DNA from: Neisseria lactamica
Lineage (GTDB): Bacteria; Pseudomonadota; Gammaproteobacteria; Burkholderiales; Neisseriaceae
DNA length: 12,152 bases
Assembly (NCBI GenBank): GCA_001067655.1
Contig: JUNU01000407.1
Location: 1-12,152 of the forward strand
Direction: 5' to 3'
This document shows positions 1 to 4,944 of the stretch, piece by piece (positions within the stretch are counted from its first letter, which is position 1; the number at the start of each line of letters is the position of its first letter). A model generated the notes under the pieces. That model had not been told where the DNA came from. It did no database searches and worked only from the letters and a program-made list of their open reading frames with translations. Position numbers and translations under genes: made by a program.

Positions 1-52
1 CTTTGAGCTAAGGCGAGGCAACGCCGTACTGGTTTAAAGTTAATCCACTATA
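1..52. repeat. Partial Correia element (CREE/NEMIS), one end
   Basis: The segment matches from memory the end of the Correia repeat-enclosed element of Neisseria. It has the internal AGGCGAGGCAACGCCGTACTGG block followed by a terminal inverted repeat at 27-52 that ends in TTAATCCACTATA. The other end lies outside the window. The terminal repeat abuts the rho-independent terminator of the neighbouring cytochrome gene. Such elements insert at TA dinucleotides and can carry promoters, an IHF site or RNase III processing sites. I cannot see whether this copy is full length. Confidence 0.85.
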
Positions 53-57
53 CCATG

Positions 58-88
58 AAAAAACGCACCTTGTAATAAGGTGCGTTTT
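58..88 (-). terminator. Rho-independent terminator of the cytochrome c gene
   Basis: An 11-bp perfect stem (61-71 paired with 77-87) has a 5-base loop. On the minus strand it is followed by a run of six T (63-58). It sits 13 bases after the cytochrome stop codon. The plus strand also has four T after the stem, so it may work in both directions. Confidence 0.85.
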
Positions 89-100
89 GATTTGTACGGC

Positions 101-643
101 TTAGAATTTAGCGCCGGATTGGTTTGCCATATAGTCAACCGCCGCTTTGACTTCATCGTCGCTCAGGCTGGTGTTGCCGCCTTTTGCCGGCATGGTGTTG
201 AAGCCTTCGAGTGCATGCTTATGCAGGGTTTCTTTGCCTTGTTTGATGCGCGGAGCCCAATCATCATTTTTACCGACGACTGGAGCGCCCGGGATGGTAC
301 CGCCGTGGCACATTTTACAGTTGGCTTCGAAAACGGCTTTGCCGTCGACTTTGGCGGAAGAGGCATCTTTTTTCTCGTCGGCAGGCGCAGCTTCTGTTTT
401 TTCTGCCGGTTTGGCTTCAGAGGCAGGAGCTTCTTTTACTTCTGATGCAGCTTTGGCGGCAGTATCTTCTACTTTGCTCGCCGCTGCTTGAGCGGAAGAT
501 GCAGCAGCATCGGTAGCAGAAGCCGCAGCGTCTTTAACCTCGGAAGCTACGGCAGAAGCCGCTTCCTTAGTTTCCTGTTTGGCTTCTTGGGAACAAGCCG
601 ACAAAGCGGCCATCATCATCGCAGCAATTAGTAATTTGTTCAT
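101..643 (-). CDS. Lipoprotein c-type cytochrome, single haem, c5-like
   Basis: A 180-residue electron-transfer protein. The N-terminus is a lipoprotein signal with lipobox LSAC, Cys17 being the lipidated residue, so the protein should be membrane-anchored and face the periplasm. Residues about 18-95 form a low-complexity linker rich in Ala, Lys, Glu and Ser. The C-terminal domain (about 98-180) carries the haem-binding motif CKMCH (Cys109, Cys112, His113), and Met151 in NTMPAKGG is the likely sixth haem ligand. The domain resembles cytochrome c5/class I types of Neisseria. The likely role is passing electrons from the bc1 complex to terminal oxidases or reductases. The start has a good ribosome binding site (AAGGA, 7 bases upstream). 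The gene is monocistronic: it has its own terminator at 58-88, and the next upstream gene ends 412 bases away behind its own terminator. The exact partner cannot be told from sequence. Confidence 0.9.
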   Translation of the reverse strand: MNKLLIAAMMMAALSACSQEAKQETKEAASAVASEVKDAAASATDAAASSAQAAASKVEDTAAKAASEVKEAPASEAKPAEKTEAAPADEKKDASSAKVDGKAVFEANCKMCHGGTIPGAPVVGKNDDWAPRIKQGKETLHKHALEGFNTMPAKGGNTSLSDDEVKAAVDYMANQSGAKF

Positions 644-676
644 GTTCTATCCTTCTTAAATTTTTTAGTTAAGGTA

Positions 677-706
677 CTGTTTTATAAAACAGCTGAGAAA
701 ATTCTA
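677..706 (-). promoter_or_regulatory. Candidate promoter with start-site palindrome for the cytochrome gene
   Basis: On the minus strand a good -10 box TAGAAT (706-701) lies 58 bases before the cytochrome ATG. The -35 region is poor, with no TTGACA-like match at 17 bases. Just after it, at 692-677, is a perfect 16-base palindrome ctgttttataaaacag that would cover the predicted transcription start. It could be an operator for a repressor or a 5' hairpin. Both roles are inferred. Confidence 0.4.
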
Positions 707-800
707 ACACACATCATTTTCATGTTCCCGCCGATGTAGTGGGTTGTAGTAACAAATATTGGCATAAGTCATGTTTTGTTCTAAAAAAAGGCAGAAAATG

Positions 801-828
801 TTGACACCCACTCAATCATTCCTATATA
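801..828 (+). promoter_or_regulatory. Sigma-70 promoter for a candidate small RNA
   Basis: A perfect -35 box TTGACA (801-806) and a -10-like TATATA (823-828) are 16 bases apart. This is the best sigma-70 promoter seen in the window. It points rightward, opposite to every gene here, and no plus-strand coding sequence follows. A hairpin with a T-run lies about 100 bases downstream. Confidence 0.55.
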
Positions 829-834
829 GCCTCC

Positions 835-929
835 GGCTTATTGGGCGGTTTGAACCTTGTTTGCCGTGCCTTTAAATCCGCCCAAATCCTGCCCAATTTC
901 AAAATCCTGGCTTAAAAAGCCGGCTTTTT
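835..929 (+). ncRNA. Candidate trans-acting small RNA
   Basis: The segment runs from the predicted start of the 801-828 promoter to a terminator-like hairpin, about 95 nt in all. It has no ATG and no reading frame of note. The predicted fold has an 8-bp stem TTGGGCGG (841-848) with CCGCCCAA (878-885). A competing pairing is ATTGGGC (840-846) with GCCCAAT (891-897). The 3' end is a 7-bp stem (907-913/917-923, one G-T pair) followed by five T (925-929). The segment CCGGCTT (833-839) could also pair with AAGCCGG (917-923), which would undo the terminator. I cannot match it to a named Neisseria small RNA. No experimental support is visible. Confidence 0.4.
907..929 (+). terminator. Terminator-like hairpin of the candidate small RNA
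   Basis: The stem CTGGCTT/AAGCCGG has a 3-base loop and is followed by CTTTTT. It reads in the same direction as the 801-828 promoter. The stem is short, so its strength is uncertain. Confidence 0.5.
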
Positions 930-994
930 ATGGGCGTTTCATTTCATCCCAACTCATGCTCAAACCCATCAATCCCTATTTTCTTTCATGCAAA

Positions 995-1034
995 AAGGTC
1001 GTCTGAAACCCTACATCAGGTTTCAGACGACCTT
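995..1034 (-). terminator. Inverted DUS pair, terminator of the sigma/anti-sigma unit
   Basis: Two DUS copies (996-1007 and 1022-1033) face each other and form a 16-bp stem (995-1010/1019-1034) with an 8-base loop. On the minus strand the stem is followed by TTTTT (996-992). It lies 20 bases after the anti-sigma stop codon. This double use of DUS, for DNA uptake and termination, is well known in Neisseria. Confidence 0.85.
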
Positions 1035-1054
1035 CTTAACCTTATCCGCCAGCC

Positions 1055-1225
1055 TCAAAACATCTTTTTCATGGCTTTCTGAATAAGGTCGAGCTGTTTT
1101 TTATATTCGCGGCAATGGGGGCATATCAGCAGGTGGCTGCCCAGAAAAACGCGCTCGGGAACGGTCAGGCGGGTTTCGTCCTGTTTTTTGGAGAGCAGGT
1201 AGGCGGTTTTGCGGCATTTGTTCAT
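1055..1225 (-). CDS. Small zinc-finger anti-sigma factor (MseR-like)
   Basis: A 56-residue protein translated from ATG at 1225, 18 bases after the sigma-factor stop, with AGGA about 8 bases upstream. Residues Cys4, His31, Cys35 and Cys38 give the C...HxxxCxxC pattern of zinc-binding anti-sigma (ZAS, zf-HC2) proteins. No membrane segment is present, so it should be cytoplasmic. In this family the zinc site often senses thiol oxidation or metals and releases the sigma factor. By position and motif it matches what I remember of meningococcal MseR (NMB2145), the partner of SigE. The C-terminus (about 39-56) is Lys-rich and helical. It is probably co-transcribed with the sigma gene and ends just before the DUS-pair terminator. 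Confidence 0.85.
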   Translation of the reverse strand: MNKCRKTAYLLSKKQDETRLTVPERVFLGSHLLICPHCREYKKQLDLIQKAMKKMF

Positions 1226-1243
1226 CGTGTTTTCCTAACGGGC

Positions 1244-1834
1244 TTAACCGGCATGTCCTGCATTGCCGAACCATTTGATTTGCAGACATTGGCGCAGGGT
1301 TTCTCGGGCGCGGTGCATGATGGTGTGGTAGTTGGACGTACTGATACCGCATTGCTCGCGGATTTCGTCGGACGAAAAGCCGAGGATTTCCTTCATGGTA
1401 AACACGCGGGCGGTGTTTTCAGGCATTTGGTAGAGGCAGGTTTGCAGGATTTCACGAAACTCTTTGTTGTCCAACGTTTTTTCGGGCGAGGCCCAAGTTT
1501 GCGGATGTCCGTCCGCCGTCCAATGCCCGTCTGATGCAAACCGTTCTTCAAAGATTTCGTCCAACATTTCTTCCGCAGGCGTGGCGAATACTTCGCGCTG
1601 CCGTTTGATCTGGCGCAGGCAGTCGGTAATTTTGTTTTTCAGAATGGCAAACAACCAGCTGCCCACTTGTGCATCTCCTTTGAAACCTTCGGCAGCGCGG
1701 TAGGCGGAAAGCATGGTTTCCTGCACAAGGTCTTCCGCCAAATCAGGGCGGTCGGGCAATTGGATGCGGGCGAAACGCAGGAGCAGCTTGCGGGATTCGG
1801 CAAGCTCGGCGTCGGTCAATTCGGGTAGGGACAT
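1244..1834 (-). CDS. ECF-type RNA polymerase sigma factor (SigE/RpoE-like)
   Basis: A 196-residue sigma-70 family protein that directs RNA polymerase to a small set of promoters. Region 2 lies at about residues 17-80, with DLAEDLVQETMLSAYR (31-46) and GSWLFAILKNKITDCLR (58-74). Region 4 is a helix-turn-helix at about 130-185 (EILGFSSDEIREQCGIS, then RARETLRQCL). There is no region 1 or 3, as is typical of ECF factors. It is followed by the zinc-finger protein gene at 1055-1225, which is probably its inhibitor. The start at 1834 has no clear Shine-Dalgarno sequence. An inverted repeat GTATCAGC/GCTGATAC (1838-1845/1882-1889) lies just upstream and could mask it. Its likely targets include the peptide operon at 2143-4632. 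In meningococcus the equivalent factor is known for controlling methionine sulfoxide reductase. Confidence 0.88.
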   Translation of the reverse strand: MSLPELTDAELAESRKLLLRFARIQLPDRPDLAEDLVQETMLSAYRAAEGFKGDAQVGSWLFAILKNKITDCLRQIKRQREVFATPAEEMLDEIFEERFASDGHWTADGHPQTWASPEKTLDNKEFREILQTCLYQMPENTARVFTMKEILGFSSDEIREQCGISTSNYHTIMHRARETLRQCLQIKWFGNAGHAG

Positions 1835-1837
1835 AAT

Positions 1838-1889
1838 GTATCAGCATTGAATGAATTATGGCTGTGAATTTCTAATTCTACGCTGATAC
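1838..1889. repeat. 8-bp inverted repeat before the sigma gene
   Basis: GTATCAGC (1838-1845) and GCTGATAC (1882-1889) are perfect inverted copies separated by 36 bases. The nearer arm starts 4 bases from the sigma ATG. They could be operator half-sites or the arms of a leader hairpin that limits translation. The spacing is long, so chance is possible. Confidence 0.35.
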
Positions 1890-1959
1890 TGAGCATGTGT
1901 GTCATCAAATACATAAATGATTGACGTAGGCTTTTTTGTTTCTCAGTAACCGGTTACGC

Positions 1960-2028
1960 GTTTTCAGACGACCTGCCAAGCCTTTTAGCGGGTTTTTACC
2001 CCCAATATAAAAAAGGTCGTCTGAAAAC
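1960..2028. terminator. Widely spaced inverted DUS pair
   Basis: A 15-bp perfect stem (1960-1974/2014-2028) is made from two DUS copies at 1963-1974 and 2014-2025, but the loop is 39 bases. It lies in the 308-base gap (1835-2142) between the DUF2063 gene and the sigma gene. The long loop makes it a doubtful terminator. Apart from this pair, the inverted repeat at 1838-1889 and a short TTCC-TTC-GGGAA hairpin near 2077-2087, I see nothing in the gap and no open frame. Confidence 0.5.
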
Positions 2029-2141
2029 AGTAAAGGCCGCCGACATTTCGATTTCTGCCTGTCTCTGTGCCGTTTCCTTCGGGAAGGGGGTACGATAGTG
2101 CCTTTATAGGAATTTCCTGCCCACTACGTCAATTCGATCAT

Positions 2142-2153
2142 TTCAGACGACCT
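2142..2153 (-). repeat. DNA uptake sequence that supplies a stop codon
   Basis: A full 12-mer DUS overlaps the end of the DUF2063 gene. Its TCTGAA part contains the TGA stop (2145-2143). The last two codons, GTC GTC, are also DUS bases. Confidence 0.85.
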
Positions 2154-2844
2154 CGGCTGATGCGGCAACCAAAATACCTTGTTCCAGCCAGTCCGCCCAT
2201 TTTTGCGTTAAGGCATCCTGCCAGCCGTTTTCAGACGACATGAACTCTGCCAGCATGGTTTGCAGGCCGTTCAGGGAGGTGGGCGTATCTGCCAGCGTTT
2301 CCAGCAATAATGCGTCGAAATCGTCGAGGGTTTGGTACATCACGTCGTCTTCACTGTTGCGCCACACCAAAACGGCGGTTTCCACCGCCTGCAATTCGTC
2401 GGTAACGTCGCAGTGGTAACGGCGGACAAAGGAGGCGGGAGAAAGGGTGTACGCCAAATCGTCTGAATCGGTGGGCGGGGTTTGGCTGTCGGTTTGGGCG
2501 ACTTCGGCGAGCAGTTGGGTGTGTTCGAAGTCCATCAGTGCCAAGAGGTCGTCTGAAAGCGGCAGGCTTTGGCAGTATTGGAGGAATTCGCCGGCGATTT
2601 CTTGGAAATAGGGGGTTTGGGCGCGCGCGTCCCGGATGAAACCTTCTTTCAGACGACCCCATTCTCCGCTGTCGAGATATTGCGGCGTTTCGGTATAACA
2701 GCGGTCGATGAAGCTGTGGATATTGTTGCGTATCAGGCGGATATAGACGTTCAGGCGCTCTTGCGGCAAGCCGTCGGCGGCTTCGCCCTCGCGTATGGCT
2801 TGGGCGAAACGGTGTTGGTATTGGGCGGAGGTTTCAGGCTGCAC
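2143..2844 (-). CDS. DUF2063 partner protein of the MNIO enzyme (BufC/HvfC-like)
   Basis: A 233-residue protein. I place the start at GTG 2844, within GTGCAGCCTGA, so it overlaps the stop codon of the DUF692 gene by 11 bases and has AAAGGAA about 8 bases upstream. A longer frame up to 3030 lies wholly inside the DUF692 gene and is not supported. The N-terminal domain (about 7-60) has the HRFAQAIR and RLNVYIRLIRNNIHSFI pattern of DUF2063 proteins. The C-terminal half (about 100-225) is acidic. In known systems (MbnC, HvfC, BufC) this protein binds the DUF692 enzyme and helps present the precursor peptide. Here the overlap suggests translational coupling. Its stop codon is inside a DUS, and another DUS lies at 2546-2557. 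Confidence 0.85.
   Translation of the reverse strand: MQPETSAQYQHRFAQAIREGEAADGLPQERLNVYIRLIRNNIHSFIDRCYTETPQYLDSGEWGRLKEGFIRDARAQTPYFQEIAGEFLQYCQSLPLSDDLLALMDFEHTQLLAEVAQTDSQTPPTDSDDLAYTLSPASFVRRYHCDVTDELQAVETAVLVWRNSEDDVMYQTLDDFDALLLETLADTPTSLNGLQTMLAEFMSSENGWQDALTQKWADWLEQGILVAASAEVV
2546..2557 (+). repeat. DNA uptake sequence inside the DUF2063 gene
   Basis: Exact AGGTCGTCTGAA 12-mer within coding sequence. Near-matches to the 10-base core also occur at about 2232 and 2649. Confidence 0.85.
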
Positions 2845-3676
2845 GGCGGTATTCCTTTCCGGCACGCGTTTGATATTCGGCGATTTTGGCGACTTCGGCT
2901 TCGAGTTCGGCAAAAGGCGGGAAATTGAAATCGCGTTCCAACAGGGTGGGCGGGATGGTCGGCAGTTTGGTGTAGGCGAGTTCGAGCAAGTCCCAAACGG
3001 TCGGTAAAACCGCCGCGCCGTGGGTATCAATCAAAAGCTCGGGGGTTTCGACGTCGTGTCCGGCGATGTGGATGTAACACACGCGACCTGCGTCAACGTT
3101 TTCCAAAAAGGCTTCGGGCGACAACAGTCCGTGGTTGACGGCGTTGACGTAGATATTGTTCACATCCAAATGAATGCCGCAGTCGGCTTCGCGTGCAACG
3201 GCGTTGAGGAACTCGACTTCGTTCATTTCGGCAAGCGGGGAATGCAGGTAGTAGGAGGTATTTTCTACGGCGATGTGGCAGCCCAATCGGTCTTGCACTT
3301 CGCGGATACGCCGCGCGGTATGCCGCACCATTTCTTCGGTGAAGGGCAGCGGCAACAGGTCGTAGAGATGACCGCCGTCGTGGCAGTAGCTCAAATGGTC
3401 GGAGAAAAACGTGCAATCGTAGCGGCGCATCATTTCTTTGATGCCGTCTATCAAGGCAGTATCCAGCGGGGCTTGTCCGCCCAGCGACATGGATAATCCG
3501 TGCAACGCCAGCGGCAGCCGTTCCGCCACGCGGTCAAACTGTTTGCGCGCCCTACCGCCCATTTTCAGCCAGTTTTCGGGTGCGGCTTCGATAAAGCGTA
3601 TCGGGCTGTCGTCTGAAAGCGAGAGGAAGTCTTCCGCCAAGTCGCGGCGGTAGCCTAAACCTGCGTGTTGAATCAT
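2834..3676 (-). CDS. DUF692 multinuclear non-haem iron oxidase (BufB/HvfB-like)
   Basis: A 280-residue protein of full family length with a TIM-barrel fold. Likely metal ligands are in the expected order: His59 (LHG), Asp93/His94 (SDHLSY), Glu138 (AVENTS), His169-Asp171 with Asn173/Asn174 (HLDVNN), His203 and His207 (IHIAGH), Asp217/His219 (DTHG) and Glu247 (LLERDFN). Characterised relatives use two or three iron atoms and O2 to remodel cysteines of a peptide, giving oxazolone/thioamide in MbnB and HvfB. The substrate here is almost certainly the neighbouring EGKCG peptide (3784-4095). The start has GGAG 9 bases upstream. The gene overlaps the DUF2063 gene by 11 bases and lies downstream of a terminator at 3741-3775, so its expression should be lower than that of the precursor. 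Family assignment is secure; the exact product is inferred. Confidence 0.92.
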   Translation of the reverse strand: MIQHAGLGYRRDLAEDFLSLSDDSPIRFIEAAPENWLKMGGRARKQFDRVAERLPLALHGLSMSLGGQAPLDTALIDGIKEMMRRYDCTFFSDHLSYCHDGGHLYDLLPLPFTEEMVRHTARRIREVQDRLGCHIAVENTSYYLHSPLAEMNEVEFLNAVAREADCGIHLDVNNIYVNAVNHGLLSPEAFLENVDAGRVCYIHIAGHDVETPELLIDTHGAAVLPTVWDLLELAYTKLPTIPPTLLERDFNFPPFAELEAEVAKIAEYQTRAGKEYRRAA

Positions 3677-3740
3677 GATGTTGCTCCGTTTTGGATGGTG
3701 TTCCGACGGTTTTGGTACGAAATTGCTGTCAAAATCATAT

Positions 3741-3775
3741 AAAAAGCCGCATTTATCAATAAAATGCGGCTTTTT
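3741..3775 (-). terminator. Internal terminator between precursor and enzyme genes
   Basis: A perfect 14-bp stem (3741-3754/3762-3775) with a 7-base loop has GC-rich centres and A/T flanks. On the minus strand it ends in five T. It lies 8 bases after the precursor stop and 65 bases before the DUF692 start. It should stop most transcripts after the precursor gene and let some read through. Confidence 0.85.
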
Positions 3776-3783
3776 GTTCTAAA

Positions 3784-4095
3784 TTATTTAGAACCGCATT
3801 TACCTTCGCCGCATTTGCCTTCAACTGCTTTAGCTTTGGCTTTTGCTGCTTTGGCGTTTTTAGCGGGGGCTTTTTTCACGGTTGAACCACATTTACCCTC
3901 GCCACATTTGCCTTCGCCTGCTTTAGAAGCAGCGGCGCCGCATGAACCTTCGGCAGCTTTAGCCGCACCGCAAGAGCCTTGGGCAGATTTTTGAACACCT
4001 GCTTTGCTACTTACCGGTTTGTCAGCGGCAACAACGCCGGCGGCCAAAGACAAAGACAAAGCACCTGCAAGGGCAGCGGCTACATTTTTTTTCAT
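3784..4095 (-). CDS. EGKCG-motif precursor peptide (bufferin/HvfA-like, DUF2282-type)
   Basis: A 103-residue precursor with a Sec signal peptide (residues 1-24, cleavage likely after VVAA or VAA). The mature part is Ala/Lys-rich with exactly six cysteines, each in a short motif: QGSCG (39-43), EGSCG (49-53), EGKCG (61-65, 66-70, 92-96, 97-101). The four EGKCG motifs are in two tandem pairs joined by a basic linker (71-91). Known relatives (HvfA, bufferins) have these cysteines converted by the DUF692/DUF2063 pair into copper-binding groups, and are exported to the periplasm. A plain metallothionein is unlikely given the enzyme genes next door. The ribosome binding site AAAGGAA is strong. It lies 81 bases after the DoxX gene and is followed by a terminator. 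The DNA shows repeated units that encode the motifs. Confidence 0.93.
   Translation of the reverse strand: MKKNVAAALAGALSLSLAAGVVAADKPVSSKAGVQKSAQGSCGAAKAAEGSCGAAASKAGEGKCGEGKCGSTVKKAPAKNAKAAKAKAKAVEGKCGEGKCGSK
3791..3915. repeat. Duplicated 32-base module encoding paired EGKCG motifs
   Basis: Bases 3791-3822 and 3884-3915 are near-identical (3 differences in 32) and each encodes an EGKCGEGKCG pair plus the next residue. Shorter related units encode the GSCG motifs further upstream in the gene. The pattern suggests growth by internal duplication. Confidence 0.8.
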
Positions 4096-4176
4096 ATTGA
4101 TTTCCTTTTTAAAGTATCAAGTTAAACAGATTAAGAATTTGAGTTGGCGCGTTTAAAGTCCGCTCCCCGACCTTTT

Positions 4177-4632
4177 TCATTGATTTCCGACACGGCATTT
4201 CGGGCAGAAGCGTTTTTTCAACAGCGCATCCAGCGATAAACAGCCCGCACCTTGAAGCAGAATCGGGATTAAAACCACGATATAAATCAAAGCCATTTTA
4301 TAGCCGTTGTCGCAGACATTATAACCCGCACCCGCATGGACTGCCGCCCATGCTACGCCCGTTACAATGATTAATCCCAAAGCGGACAGGCGGGTTGCCA
4401 ATCCTAAAAGCAGCAAAACCGGAAAAACCAGCTCCGCCCACATCGCCAAGTTCCAATTCATGCTGTCAGGCAGTAAATTGAACGGAAAGGGGAATTGGTC
4501 GTTGATTTCGGCAAACCAGTTTTCGCCGTTCCATTTCTGCATACCCGATTCCCAAAATTCATAAGCGGCAAACAGGCGCAAAACCAATAAACCTAAAGCT
4601 GATTGCCACGGGGCTGTGATATTCGTTTTCAT
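4177..4632 (-). CDS. DoxX-family inner-membrane protein
   Basis: A 151-residue protein with about four membrane segments (roughly 10-28, 62-80, 83-100 and 111-130). The pattern LGLLVLRLFAAYEFWESGMQKW at the N-terminus is typical of the DoxX family. A periplasmic or cytoplasmic loop at 30-60 is rich in Trp, Phe and Pro. Four cysteines stand out: Cys107, Cys131 and a C-terminal CPKC pair (143/146), which could bind metal or take part in redox chemistry. It is the first gene of the peptide operon. DoxX-like genes often accompany bufferin-type operons, but their job is unknown. The Shine-Dalgarno is weak. A candidate ECF promoter lies 34-62 bases upstream. Confidence 0.85.
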   Translation of the reverse strand: MKTNITAPWQSALGLLVLRLFAAYEFWESGMQKWNGENWFAEINDQFPFPFNLLPDSMNWNLAMWAELVFPVLLLLGLATRLSALGLIIVTGVAWAAVHAGAGYNVCDNGYKMALIYIVVLIPILLQGAGCLSLDALLKKRFCPKCRVGNQ

Positions 4633-4665
4633 GATAACCGTTTCATAAAATCATTTCATGCCCGA

Positions 4666-4694
4666 TTAGACGCGGCAGCTTGAAAATGCTTACA
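4666..4694 (-). promoter_or_regulatory. Candidate ECF sigma-dependent promoter of the peptide operon
   Basis: The minus strand reads TGTAAGC (4694-4688), 15 bases, then CGTCTAA (4672-4666), ending 33 bases before the DoxX ATG. A CGTC-type -10 and a TGTAA-type -35 are common for ECF factors, and the gene for one lies downstream. I do not remember the exact Neisseria SigE consensus, so the match is only suggestive. Confidence 0.35.
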
Positions 4695-4748
4695 AGCGAA
4701 TTGAAAAAATTTTGTTTGTTATTGTTTTATAACGATATTAATATTCAT

Positions 4749-4789
4749 AAGGTCGTCTGAAACAGGTTTTCAAGGTTTCAGACGACCTT
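4749..4789. terminator. Inverted DUS pair between res and the peptide operon
   Basis: A 15-bp stem (4749-4763/4775-4789) with an 11-base loop is formed by DUS copies at 4750-4761 and 4777-4788. The T-run (CCTTTTTCTTTT) is on the plus strand, so termination is best for rightward transcripts. It may still isolate the peptide operon from res read-through. Confidence 0.6.
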
Positions 4790-4873
4790 TTTCTTTTAGC
4801 GCATTGCTCCTTCATCATACGACAAAAGAAAGAAGGCCGGTAAGCATGTTCATAAAAAATTCAACTCAAAATA

Positions 4874-4919
4874 TACCCGCTTCGCCGTTCCTGTAAAGAC
4901 GGAAATAACGAAGCGGGTA
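4874..4919 (-). terminator. Hairpin terminator candidate after res
   Basis: The outer stem is 11 bp (4874-4884/4909-4919) and an inner 5-bp stem is at 4885-4889/4898-4902. It starts 25 bases after the res stop. On the minus strand the sequence after it is TATTTTGAGTTGAATTTTTT, a broken T-run. A direct repeat GTAAAGACGGAA occurs at 4893 and 4917. Confidence 0.55.
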
Positions 4920-4944
4920 AAGACGGAATAAAGCTGTTTTATGT

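Noticed and set aside
2845..3030. Upstream extension of the DUF2063 frame (62 more residues)
   Set aside because: It lies wholly inside the DUF692 gene and its Pro/Arg/Ser-rich translation looks like an off-frame reading. GTG 2844 has a good ribosome binding site and the typical overlap.
3784..4095. Ordinary metallothionein
   Set aside because: The six cysteines are in EGKCG/GSCG motifs behind a signal peptide and next to DUF692 and DUF2063 genes, which fits a modified precursor peptide better.
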